NCBI GenBank assembly: GCA_003049465.1
Contig: PYSS01000223.1
Span: 1-29,660, forward strand
Reading direction: 5' to 3'
Source: Magnaporthiopsis rhizophila
Taxonomy: Eukaryota > Ascomycota > Sordariomycetes > Magnaporthales > Magnaporthaceae
DNA: 29,660 bases
How positions within the stretch are numbered: the stretch's first letter is position 1; each line of letters begins with the position of its first letter. The notes below the pieces were generated by a model. The model saw nothing but the letters and a program-made list of their open reading frames with translations. It did no database searches and was not told the origin of the DNA. The translations under genes were made by a program, and so were the position numbers. Below are positions 21,185 through 29,614 of the stretch, piece after piece.

Positions 21185-22060
21185 TTACACGTCAACTCGC
21201 GACAGAAGCTTGCCGACCGCACTCCGGACCGCATTGGGATCCTCCAATAGGGGCTGATGGCCGTTCCGGACGATCTCGACCCAACTAGGCCCACCCACAA
21301 GCGCGCTCAGGTCACGCGACCGGTCGACGGGGCTGATGACGTCCCTGTCGCCCGCGACGAACACGGCCAGACACCGGATCCGGGCGTAGTCGGGATCGTG
21401 GTGGTCCGGGGCGACGACGGCCTCGGCCGTCTGCGCGTACGCTTCCGGATCCGACGCCGTCTCCACCTCGCGCCGCACCGCGTCGCGCGCCGCCTCCTCG
21501 GAGCCGTCGTGGAAATTGGACCGGGCCGCGAGGTCCGCCGCGAAGCCGATGCCCCGCGCCCTCACGCCGGCGGCGAGCTCGAGCATGCGCTGGCGGGCCG
21601 CGGGGTTGTGATGGTGGGCCGCGCGGCCGGCGCCGAGCAGCGCGAGGCCGGCGATACGCTCGGGGTGGGCTGCAGCGTACTGCAGAGCGACGATGGCGCC
21701 GATGGAGTGGCCGACGAGGACGACTCGGGGTTGGTGCTTCGCCGCCTCCGCAGCAGCAGGTTCCTGCAGAGATGTGACGGGATCGTGTAGGTCGGCGACA
21801 TGGCCGGCGATGGACAGGCGCTTGGAGGCGCCGGCGGTGAGCGGGGTTTTGCCGAACCCTTGAAAGTCGACCAGGACGGTGCGGAAAGTCTGGGGGATGG
21901 CCGAGAGGAGGGGCAAGAAGGTGTTTGTCGAACCGCCGAGCCCGTGCAGGGCGACGAGGAGGGGCCCCGCGGGCGGTCCGGACTGCAGGTAGTGGGTTTT
22001 TGTTCCGCCACTCGTCTCGAAGTAACACGATGCTAGATCCTGTTGGGCACAAGAAGTCAT
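21185..22060 (-). CDS. Alpha/beta-hydrolase fold enzyme
   Basis: This is a single exon of 291 residues from ATG 22060 (MTSCAQQD). The frame is open further upstream to 22384, including another Met at about 22106, but that part has no domain character. Fold signatures are the oxyanion-hole LHGLGGS (38-44), the nucleophile elbow GHSIG (Ser119), an acidic residue in AGDRDVI (Asp238 or Asp240) and the catalytic His268 in NGHQPLLED. The triad is complete. It resembles the 3-oxoadipate enol-lactonase/haloperoxidase-like group, and a lactone, ester or amide substrate is possible. It is cytosolic. Its 3' end lies 98 bp from that of the transcription factor. It is transcribed away from the first XanA-like gene, with a shared promoter carrying two CTCGGCCGAG palindromes. 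Confidence 0.9.
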   Translation of the reverse strand: MTSCAQQDLASCYFETSGGTKTHYLQSGPPAGPLLVALHGLGGSTNTFLPLLSAIPQTFRTVLVDFQGFGKTPLTAGASKRLSIAGHVADLHDPVTSLQEPAAAEAAKHQPRVVLVGHSIGAIVALQYAAAHPERIAGLALLGAGRAAHHHNPAARQRMLELAAGVRARGIGFAADLAARSNFHDGSEEAARDAVRREVETASDPEAYAQTAEAVVAPDHHDPDYARIRCLAVFVAGDRDVISPVDRSRDLSALVGGPSWVEIVRNGHQPLLEDPNAVRSAVGKLLSRVDV

Positions 22061-22254
22061 GATGGCAACGGGGTTTCTTGTTGCTTGTCCGGCCAAGGTT
22101 GGAGGCATTGTTGGGAGTCCTGGGGGCGAACCCAAGTTAACGAGCAGAAACAGAGAAAAATCAAGCAATGGGCAAGAATTACTCTCTCGTGATATGAGTA
22201 CGGTCGAGAATGGTGTAGCAAGATTGAGGATGATTGTATCTGGTGATGCCAAGG

Positions 22255-22264
22255 CTCGGCCGAG
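22255..22264. promoter_or_regulatory. CTCGGCCGAG palindrome, site 1
   Basis: Perfect 10-nt palindrome with abutting inverted CGG/CCG triplets. It starts 43 bp before site 2 in the same promoter. It is a candidate Zn2Cys6 regulator operator. Confidence 0.5.
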
Positions 22265-22297
22265 GTGTCCCCAGGGCCCAAATCGCCGCCCCAGGTC

Positions 22298-22307
22298 CTC
22301 GGCCGAG
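22298..22307. promoter_or_regulatory. CTCGGCCGAG palindrome, site 2
   Basis: Second exact copy in the hydrolase/XanA-like divergent promoter, just before an A-run (22312-22320). The same motif pair occurs in the other divergent promoter (26044 and 26090). Confidence 0.5.
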
Positions 22308-22656
22308 TTGCGAAAAAAAAGACCCATACACAGATATCGCATCCCACATGCTCCGAAATGCACGCGTGCGGCCAGGAGATGCAATCCTCGAGTTGTGACC
22401 CCTGAGCCGTAAGGACATCCCCAGCGTCCCGATGTGGGCGTGCAGAGTCACGCTTGTGACCTTGGCAACTTTGGTTCTCGCCACGCAACATGTTCACCTT
22501 ACTTGCGCACCATACCTACCTAGCCAAAAGCTGCCGCCGTCAAACGGTGTACTATAATACTCGCATGCCGTCTCTAGCCGCCAGAGCCAACTCGTTGCGG
22601 CGAAGAAACCAGATCCCACAGGTCCATCCCCCAAATCCTCAGAACACCCATTCACA

Positions 22657-24029
22657 ATGGTCATCACTTCCGTCGTTACCGAGGAGGCCCTCCTCGAATC
22701 GCCCGCGAGGACACATATCGACCTTCCCCATGCGGAAAAATCCGAGGGCCGCCTCGTGCCAATCGCACACGGCAACGGCAGCAAGGTCGACTTTGGCGCC
22801 GAGGTCTACGGCATCGACCTGAACAGGTTCACCGATGCCGACTTCGACTTCATCTCGGACGCCCTCCATCGGCACAAAATGCTCGTGTTCAAGGACCAGC
22901 CCGAGATGCTGACGCCTCAGCAGCAGTACCTCCTCACCTCCAGCTTCGACCCGGATGAGAAGACGGGCGGGTTCGCGCACGGCAAGGACCCCCTGCTCGT
23001 GCGCCACAACGGCGTAGACATCCACGGCATCCCCAAGCGACCCGCCATCCCCGTGCAGCCCCAGGTGCACATCCTCGGCCGCGGGCCCCTCCCGGACGGC
23101 CACTACGGCTTCCCGCCCGGCTTCGAGGTGCAAGGGATCGACCACCACGAGTTCCACCTGCCTCCGCACATAACGGCCGAGGAGCGTGAGGCCGGCGCCT
23201 CGCGCTTCTACCAGTGGCATTTTGACGGCGCCCTGTACGCGATCCCACCCCCGCGCGTCGGCTGCCTGCTCGCCGTCCGGACGCCCAAGGGCCCCGACGT
23301 GACGGTGCGCTGGGACGACGGCAGCGGCACCGAGATGACCATGGCTCCCGGCGCCACGGCCATGGTCGCCGGCAGCCGCGCCCTGGCCCTGCTGGAGAAC
23401 GAGACGCGCCGGTTAGTGCTGCACAGCCGCATCGAGTACGCGCCCCACGCCTTCGTGTGGATGTTAACCGCCCGCAGCACCCGGCTCGGCCACCTGCTCG
23501 AGACGGAGGGGCGCGAGATGCCCCTGGAAAAGCTGCCGCCCTGGGACCCAGCCAAGGTCTGCATCTACCCCATGGTCTGGACGAACCCCAAGACGGGCGA
23601 GAAGTCGTTGCAGGTGCACGGCCAGGGCGCCTTCAAGCTCTACCTCAAGAGCGGGCCCGACGGGCCCGAGACAGTCGTGGACGACCCCAAGGAAGTCAGG
23701 GCATTCATGGACAGGTAAAGACTGCCACTGTTACTCCGCTATCAAAGCCGGGAATTAACAGTGCCAACCTCAAGAATCATGAAACCCGTATTGCGACCCG
23801 AAAACATCTATGCCCATGGCCACCTAGAGCAGGACGTGATCCTCTGGTACAACCGGGCCCTCTGGCATAGCATAGTGAGTTTTGTACCCTTCTCCTTATA
23901 TCGCGCTCGTATATAGTCGCTAATCAAGGCTTCTTTGGCACAACTTCCCAGACGGAGTTTCCCAAGTCGTATGGCCCCCGCGTCATGCACCAGTGCAACG
24001 TCGCTGCGAGTGACCACCCGTCTGGCTAA
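22657..24029 (+). CDS. XanA-like TauD/TfdA 2-oxoglutarate dioxygenase (first copy)
   Basis: I read three exons, 22657-23714, 23775-23874 and 23952-24029, for 411 residues. Introns are 60 nt (GTAAAG...CAAG, phase 2) and 77 nt (GTGAGT...CCCAG, phase 0). It is a TauD-fold Fe(II)/2-oxoglutarate dioxygenase. The metal ligands are His188 and Asp190 in FYQWHFDGALY and the distal His384 in RALWHSI; the 2OG-binding Arg is in the C-terminal GPRVMHQCN. The WHxDxALY context and the QxN after the distal site match fungal XanA, which converts xanthine to uric acid. It is paralogous to the gene at 26501-27874 (shared RWDDGSGTEM-like segment, EYAPH, PMVWTNPKTGEKS, VHG). Cytosolic. The substrate may not be xanthine, because residues in the 140-180 region differ from the second copy. 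Confidence 0.88.
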
Positions 24030-24741
24030 GGCTCTCTACCTAATTAGCTGCTGTAATTATACGCAGAATGCGAATTCTTTTTCGTTTCCCGTATTGTATA
24101 GGTTCAGCCTCGATTGAGTTTTTGGGAAGTGTTTATGCTGCTATCTCTTGTTGGGATGGTTAACAGCTAGGCTTTCGAAGGGATCGATCAGTTAAATGGT
24201 ATTGTTAATAAAACGTCGTCCTAGCAAGCGGTATGGAGTCTGGCAAAGTGTCGCCTTTGCCCTGCTAAGCCGCTGGTCCAGGTAGGCTGCCCGTCGCTAG
24301 TTTCCGGTCTTTGAGACAGTGAGTGCCTCCCTTCCTCTGTTTCTCCTCTCCTTAGTTACCTGCTAGAGGTTGCCGATCTCGAAGCCTCTTGGGAGCCTGA
24401 TAAGGCAAGCAAAGAAGAAGTAACCGGTAGGACGTGGAGCACCGCCTGAAGTAATGGTTTTTTTTTTTTCTAAAAAAAAAAAAAAAAAAAAAAAGACAAA
24501 CAGGGAGTGAATAACAAGAAAGATTTGGACAGCAAAAGGATAAAAGCCTAAAACGGCCAAGCGGTTTGCGGTTAGGCACATGCAAAGAAAGCATAGCAAT
24601 TTCTTCTCTTTTTTTAAATAAAGAATAGATAGAAATCTTATTCTAAGGGCCCTGGTTAAGCTTGTTATAAGATTGTTTTCTATGGGAAAAACAGGCAGGG
24701 GCCAAAAAATAAAAACAAAACTCGTAGTCTCTGGTACGCCC
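24030..24741. other. Intergenic spacer between convergent genes, with T/A hairpin
   Basis: No gene was found in 0.7 kb between the 3' ends of the first XanA-like gene and the 2OG oxygenase. It contains T12-CT-A23 (24458-24494), which can fold back on itself, and other A/T-rich tracts to 24720 that probably serve 3' end formation. Confidence 0.4.
24458..24494. repeat. Poly(T)/poly(A) inverted repeat
   Basis: A run of 12 T, then CT, then 23 A. It can form a 12-bp T:A hairpin. Homopolymer length here is unreliable in most sequencing. Confidence 0.8.
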
Positions 24742-25840
24742 TCAGTCGAACCGCCGCCCCGGCCCCGTTCCCTTTTGTGCTGCCGCCTCATCCGTCTTCG
24801 CCTTAAGGGCCTTGTACGAATTCTTCATGGCTCTCTGGGTGAACTCGGCCCCAGTGACAGGGGGGTACTTCTTTTTGGGCCCCTGGATGACGGCGTCCTT
24901 GCAGGGCTGATTGAAGAAGGCCATGCTGAAGCGCTCGCCGTAGTAGTCGCCCTCCTCGCACGGTGCCTTGACGCGGTGGTACGTGCTCTTGAAGCGGTCG
25001 TCGCTCCAGCTCATGAGCAGGTCGCCAATGTTGCACACCACGAGCCCCGGCTCGAACTCGACCCTGGTCCACATGTCGCCGAGCGCGTGCTCCGTGACGG
25101 CCTCGCGGCCGGGACAGATCTCGAGCCCGGACTGGCCCGTCCGCTGGAACAGGAGCGTCAGGAAGCCCCAGTCGGCGTGGGCGCCGGCGCGGTGGTGGAC
25201 GCGGCCGTCGTCCGTCTTGGGCGTCTCGAAGTAGTGTAGCAGGCGCAGGCACGACTGCGCATCGCGTCGGTGCTGTCGTGGAGCCCGACGAAGTAGTCAT
25301 CGGCGAACCCGAGGCCGCGGGCCAGGCAGACCATGAGGCGCTCCGAGACGGCCTGGACGCGCCGCATGAAGGCGAGCGCCTCGGCCCGGAAGCCAGGGAG
25401 GGTCGTGTCGTCAACCCAGAGCCCGTCCATGTTCTCGCCAAACTGCAGCTGGTACGACTCCTTGTTGTCGGGGGCGCCCATCGAGGGCCGGACCTGTGAC
25501 AGCTTCTCCCAGCCGACGTTCTGCGGGTTCCACGGAACCGTGGCTTTGGTCTCGTCGGGCAGGCGGAAGAAGCTCTCGGACGCGGTGAACATCCTCTGCA
25601 CCTCCTCGTCGGAGATACCATGGTCCTTGATGGCGAAGAAACCGATCTCCTCGGCCGCGGCGCAAAGCTGGGCCGTGATCTCGCCAATGCGACTATCAAA
25701 GTCGCCGAGGGAAATCTGGGAGAGGATCAGGTAGGTTTCTGGTTCGGGTCGACAACCATCAGCGGACACGAGCATGTTACGCTAATAAAAGTACTTACCT
25801 TTGGGATCGGTCGGTCGACATACACCGTCTTGGCCGCCAT
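24742..25840 (-). CDS. DIOX_N/2OG-Fe(II) oxygenase (IPNS-like), frameshifted
   Basis: Exon 1 is 25840-25799 (14 codons, MAAKTVYVDRPIPK). The 83-nt intron is GTAAGT...CCCAG, and exon 2 starts at 25715. DIOX_N features are GFFAIKDHGIS and FRLPDETK. The C-terminal 2OG-FeII_Oxy domain has the HAD metal motif (25171-25179), distal His in TYHRV (24976-24978) and 2OG-binding RFS (24925-24933), ending at TGA 24742. Between them the frame changes at about 25254-25266: STDAMRS is followed by SCLRLLHFETPK in another frame. No intron fits, so this is a small indel (net minus one or plus two). The group includes isopenicillin-N-synthase-like, anthocyanidin-synthase-like and thymine-hydroxylase-like enzymes; I cannot choose. 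It is divergent with the second XanA-like gene. Confidence 0.82.
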
Positions 25841-26043
25841 GATGGAGCGGTTATGTTGAATCTTGGTAATTTTCGTGGGCGACATGCCTAGACTGGAAGA
25901 CATGGGAACGAATGAGATTGACGGCCGGCTGGTAGTTCTTGTCTCGTTCAGTGACACGGCGCTCTCTAAGCCGCGAGTTCCGGGCCACTAACCCCCAGGA
26001 CGGCACAGGCTCCTATCTGCCCCACTCCATGCTGGTAGTGGAC

Positions 26044-26053
26044 CTCGGCCGAG
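26044..26053. promoter_or_regulatory. CTCGGCCGAG palindrome, site 3
   Basis: Exact copy of the 10-nt palindrome found twice in the hydrolase/XanA-like promoter. It starts 46 bp before site 4. Confidence 0.5.
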
Positions 26054-26089
26054 CGGTCCACGGCGACACTTATCCGCAACACACTTGTC

Positions 26090-26099
26090 CTCGGCCGAG
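26090..26099. promoter_or_regulatory. CTCGGCCGAG palindrome, site 4
   Basis: Fourth exact copy, in the 2OG oxygenase/second XanA-like promoter. The paired arrangement mirrors sites 1 and 2. Confidence 0.5.
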
Positions 26100-26500
26100 C
26101 CCGAGTCTAGGCAGCTCACACCACAGCATCAGATAGGGACCGACGTCCGTGTTGGCAGCAAGGCTGGTGGACGGAACCAGTCGCCGCGAATGCTGCGTGC
26201 AGCATGACCGCCCGTCTTGGAGGGGCCTTTTTCCCACCCGCAAGGCAAGTAAATGAACAGTCATCCATACTGGAGACGGGCGTCAAAATACTTCCGATTC
26301 CGGGGGTCGGAACGGGGAGTTTCCATACTCGGTGTGTATTTCGGATCGGGGTGCTTAAAACAAACAAATGCTCCCCAGTCCATCCTCGACAACCCTTCCC
26401 GCCCAGTCGCCAAGTAGCTAGGGTACCTACCTACCCGAGGACATCGTCCACAGCAAACCCGTAGCTTTGTCTCTCTTGTGCATCGCTGCCGCGCTCAATC

Positions 26501-27874
26501 ATGTCCCCCGGAGTCCTTACCACCGAAGAGCCCGGCTTCTCGGTCTCCTTGATGGAGAAGCCAGCCAACAAGAGGCTCAACTTTGGTGCCGTGATTACGG
26601 GCCTGGACCTCCAGAACATCAGTGGTCTGTCGTCGGCAACCTCACAGCGTAGCAAATAAACCAGCCGGATGACTTGGGCTGACCGTTTCCCATTTCACAC
26701 CAGACGCCCAGGTCGGGGCACTATCGGATGCCATCTGGACCCACAAGGTCGTCGTCGTCAAAAACCAGAACCATGTCCAGCCCATCAAGCAATGGGAGCT
26801 TGTCACCCGCTTGGATTCCGAGGCAGAAGCGGTCCATGGGCATGGCGACCTGAAGACCTTCAACGCCAAGGGAGGCGTTCTCTCGGTGAGTCATCTTTTC
26901 TTTCCTTGCCCGGGTTTGGTGCGCCGCCAAGGCAGGTGCCCGATGAGAGGGGGTATTGCGGATCCTAACAACAAAACAAAAATCACTAGAGAGATCGTAC
27001 CGTCTATGCCATCCCCGGCGCCGAGAACGTCCGCGTCATCGGCAAAGGGTATCAGGGGTCCAACCACTATGGCCTGGTGGACACTACCATTAAGGCGGCC
27101 CCCGCGCACGACTACCATGCGCTGCCCCTTCCTGACGACGAGTTCGAGGCGGGCCACACGCGATTCCACCGCTGGCACGTCGACGCGGCCCTCTACGGCC
27201 GTGAACCCCCAAAGTTCACCACCCTGCGCTGCCTAAAGCGGCCGACAGGCACCGAGGTCACAATGCATTGGGACGACGGCAGCGGGCGCACCATGAAGTC
27301 GGAGCCGGGCCTCACAGCCTTCTTCAGCAACGTGCAGGCTTACGACCTCATGAGCGACGAGGAGAAGCGTGTGGCCGACCACTCGTGGGTCGAGTACGCG
27401 CCGCACCCGTACCTCTGGATGGGCGACTGCAAGAGCAAGCCGCACGGCCTGGGTCTCGAGAGCCAGAACAAGGAGAAGAGCCTAGACCAGCTGGGCGCCT
27501 ACGACGAAAAAGACGTCAAGCGGTGCCCCATGGTCTGGGTCAACCCGGTCACGGGGGAGAAGTCCTTCATGGTGCACGGCATCTGCGTCCGCAAGATGTT
27601 TTTGCGGTCGGGCGCGGACGAAGAGCCCACCGTCGTGACCGACCTTGCCGCGATCCGGGCTTGGCTCCAGCAGATCCAGGAGCGGGTGCTCTCGCCCGAG
27701 TACATCCTGATCCCCGAGCTCGGCCAGGGTGACATCGTCATGTGGGCAAACTGGCAGGTTTTCCACAGCGCCGTCGACTACCACCCAAAGCTAGGCCCTC
27801 GCACCATGCACCAGGCCAACGTGGGCGCTAGCACTTCGCCCATTGGTCCTGTCCCGATTCCGGCCATGGCGTGA
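26501..27874 (+). CDS. XanA-like TauD/TfdA 2-oxoglutarate dioxygenase (second copy)
   Basis: I read three exons, 26501-26624, 26704-26885 and 26990-27874, for 396 residues. Intron 1 (79 nt) uses a weak donor, GTCTGT (26625), or GTGGTC three bases earlier; both keep frame. Intron 2 (104 nt) is GTGAGT...CTAG. The metal triad is His165 and Asp167 (RWHVDAALYG) and His361 (QVFHSAVDY), with the 2OG Arg in GPRTMHQAN. The QxN, a Lys in DTTIKAAPAHDY and acidic PDDEFEAG just before the HxD strand resemble the substrate pocket described for fungal XanA (xanthine to uric acid). That makes this copy the better xanthine-dioxygenase candidate of the two. It is paralogous to 22657-24029, but with introns in the opposite half. 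No frame breaks. Confidence 0.88.
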
Positions 27875-27953
27875 TGATGACGGTGGTGATGGTGATGGTG
27901 ACAGTAGCGGTAGTGACGGTGCTACTTGATGGCACGAGTATGAAATAACAGCG

Positions 27954-28093
27954 GGGAAGAACCGGAAGCCGAAGAGAGCAATACTTCCACCTGCCCCAAG
28001 TTCCCGGAGATAAAAAGCGACAAGAGTCCGTGCCCGGAGGATTGGAACCCGGACACTCGGCTTGGGGTTTATCAAAGGATGCACCTAGGTGCT
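27954..28093. repeat. Dispersed repeat, copy B
   Basis: Same orientation as 14314-14443 and clearly related to it. It shares TTCCCGGAGATAAAA, GCGACAA, CCCGGAGGATTGGAACCCG, CTCGGCTTG and GGTTTATCA. The minus strand carries the B-box-like GGTTCCAATCC (28039-28049). It lies about 80 bp beyond the second XanA-like stop codon. Confidence 0.65.
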
Positions 28094-28553
28094 TTTTATT
28101 TCACGTTGTTATGGTACGGGTATCTCGGCTTCTCTTATCCGAGTTGAACTAGGTTCTTGTATCGTTAAGCTAAAGACTTTGAGTATGCACCATCGGGCGG
28201 ACCTCTAGTGTATGGGAACGTAGGGACATAAAAAAATTTATGGTAAGCCTTGCAAGTGTCCTCAAGAGGCACAGCAGCATGTATTTGTTTAATTGAGGTC
28301 CTGGACCATGAAATACCGGGTAGGCACGACCAAGCGACTTGCCGCTCCCAAATCAGCTGACCCAGGTACCGAAACCCTAGATGTGTCCGTGCACTTCTTT
28401 CGAGTTCTCTCCCGAGGGCTAAGTCTTAAATTCACTTTCTTTTTCTTTTGCCCTTTTTGATTTTTTATCAGGGACTTTGATCTTTTTCCTTCCACCACAA
28501 CTTTGAGAGCGGACGCGCCGCTCCTTCCACCCCGCATTCTTTGATTTTACGAT

Positions 28554-28571
28554 ACACACACACACACACAC
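28554..28571. repeat. (AC)n microsatellite
   Basis: About nine AC units, followed by a C-run. Confidence 0.9.
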
Positions 28572-28646
28572 CCCCCATCTCCCTGAGGAGTAGCTTTCTA
28601 AGACGCGTTAGCACAACCATCTTTTGGCTGGCAACTACCAGCGACA

Positions 28647-28820
28647 ATGTCCCAGGATATCGGCGGAGTTTTCAAATGGCTCCCTCTGGGCCCGCCGCGG
28701 GAGGTCGAGGATTACTCGGTCGGCCTCGACGGCGCTGAAGTCCGCGAGGGCACCCGCGGTATGCCTTTCCTCGTCATTTTGCCAAAAGTGGATGTTTCTG
28801 GATCTGTCGTTATTTTTGGA
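28647..28820 (+). CDS. Possible first exon of an unknown gene
   Basis: ATG 28647 opens 58 codons with good codon bias (MSQDIGGVFKWLPLGPP...). They end exactly at a consensus donor, GGA|GTAAGT at 28821. Downstream the DNA turns AT-rich and non-coding, and leads into a transposase relic. No continuing exon is visible before the window ends. It may be a first exon whose partner lies further right, or one cut off by the repeat insertion. I do not recognise the protein. The annotated readthrough to 28934 is low-complexity intron-like sequence. Confidence 0.35.
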
Positions 28821-29220
28821 GTAAGTTTTCTAATTTTCCAGCTTTTAGCATATCGCAACCACCACCAGCTTTTTGCATATCCACCATTTAACCAGCACCA
28901 ATATAACGAGACCGATATGGCGAGCACCAATTAATACTCAAGTAACTAGCTGACGTTTTTCGGTTAACTGATACTCGAGAAGAGCTGGTATTTTATCTCC
29001 AAGCCCGAGCGGATGTAAGACATTTTGCAATATAGCATCCTTCCTATCGCTCGTTTGCCGGCCCATGGACCACATAAATTAGTGCATCCCATATCGGCCA
29101 CCCCCCATGACGGCCACCTCAAACGGGCCCATGCCTCAGATTTGGCCACGTTTTTAACTTGTTACAAATCTTGCAATTTTGATCCGTTTTTTATACTTTT
29201 TACTGCAATTTAATACCTAT
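28821..29220. other. AT-rich flank of the transposase relic
   Basis: AT-rich sequence with no coding signal. It probably contains the 5' end of the transposon, but I could not assign a terminal inverted repeat because the other end is outside the window. Confidence 0.35.
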
Positions 29221-29612
29221 ATACCAGAGAAACAGTACACCAAAAAAGATGTCGAACGGGTCGTTAAGGCCGTACAGGCCAAGGTTTTTATCTCGAGGGC
29301 TGCCCGATTTTAGGGTATACCAAGAACCATTTTATGCCGGTGTTTAACAGAATCCTTATCTATTCGATAAGCTAAAAAAAAAGAATTAACGGATATTTCC
29401 AAATCAGAAAAAGCGCCTAGCCGATTGGATTTTGTTACAGGGTTTTTTAAGGCTCCCGCTAATGCATGCAAAAGTTCGGTTTTTTGCGCAAAAAATCCTC
29501 CGGCAAAAGGGTGCCTCCCAGCCTTTCGGGAAGTATTGGATTCGTGGTTTTTTAAACCAATATTCAGAAATTTGTATCGGAAAAATGCGGCGTATAAAAT
29601 TTATATGTATTA
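29221..29612 (+). mobile_element. Degraded pogo-family (Tc1/mariner) transposase N-terminus
   Basis: Two adjoining plus-strand frames give the N-terminal DNA-binding part of a Fot1/Pot2-like pogo transposase. From 29221, IPEKQYTKKDVERVVKAVQ leads into a psq-type helix-turn-helix, ISRAARF-stop-GIPRTIL. From 29402 in the next frame a Tc5-type helix-turn-helix reads KKRLADWILLQGFLRLP, then HAKVRFFAQKILRQ, QPFGKYWIRGFL and SEICIG. Stops at 29311-29313 (TAG where the family has Trp) and 29368-29370, an ATA where a start Met would be expected, and the frame change at about 29395-29405 show it is dead. The G-to-A type changes fit RIP. The catalytic DDE part is outside the window or replaced by the ATT repeat. 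Confidence 0.7.
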
Positions 29613-29614
29613 AA

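Larger units (their letters stand above)
22061..22656. promoter_or_regulatory. Divergent promoter of hydrolase and first XanA-like gene
   Basis: About 0.6 kb lies between the two outward-facing start codons. It contains two exact CTCGGCCGAG palindromes, listed separately, on the hydrolase side. The half nearest the plus gene is C-rich with short CA-rich segments. The region is regulatory by position and by the repeated motif. Confidence 0.55.
25841..26500. promoter_or_regulatory. Divergent promoter of 2OG oxygenase and second XanA-like gene
   Basis: About 0.66 kb lies between outward-facing starts. It contains two exact CTCGGCCGAG palindromes and a GGTACCTACCTACC patch at 26423-26436, a word type seen in several spacers of this window. 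No gene is present. Confidence 0.55.
27875..28646. other. Spacer with trinucleotide-rich patch, repeat copy B and CA run
   Basis: Immediately after the stop there is a GATGGT/GGTGAT-rich patch (27875-27925). Repeat copy B and a CA microsatellite, listed separately, follow. A pyrimidine-rich stretch at 28436-28510 may be a promoter element. No supported gene. Confidence 0.4.

Noticed and set aside
22061..22384. N-terminal extension of the alpha/beta hydrolase
   Set aside because: The frame is open, but the sequence is unlike protein and carries the paired palindromes. The ATG at 22060 fits the fold better.
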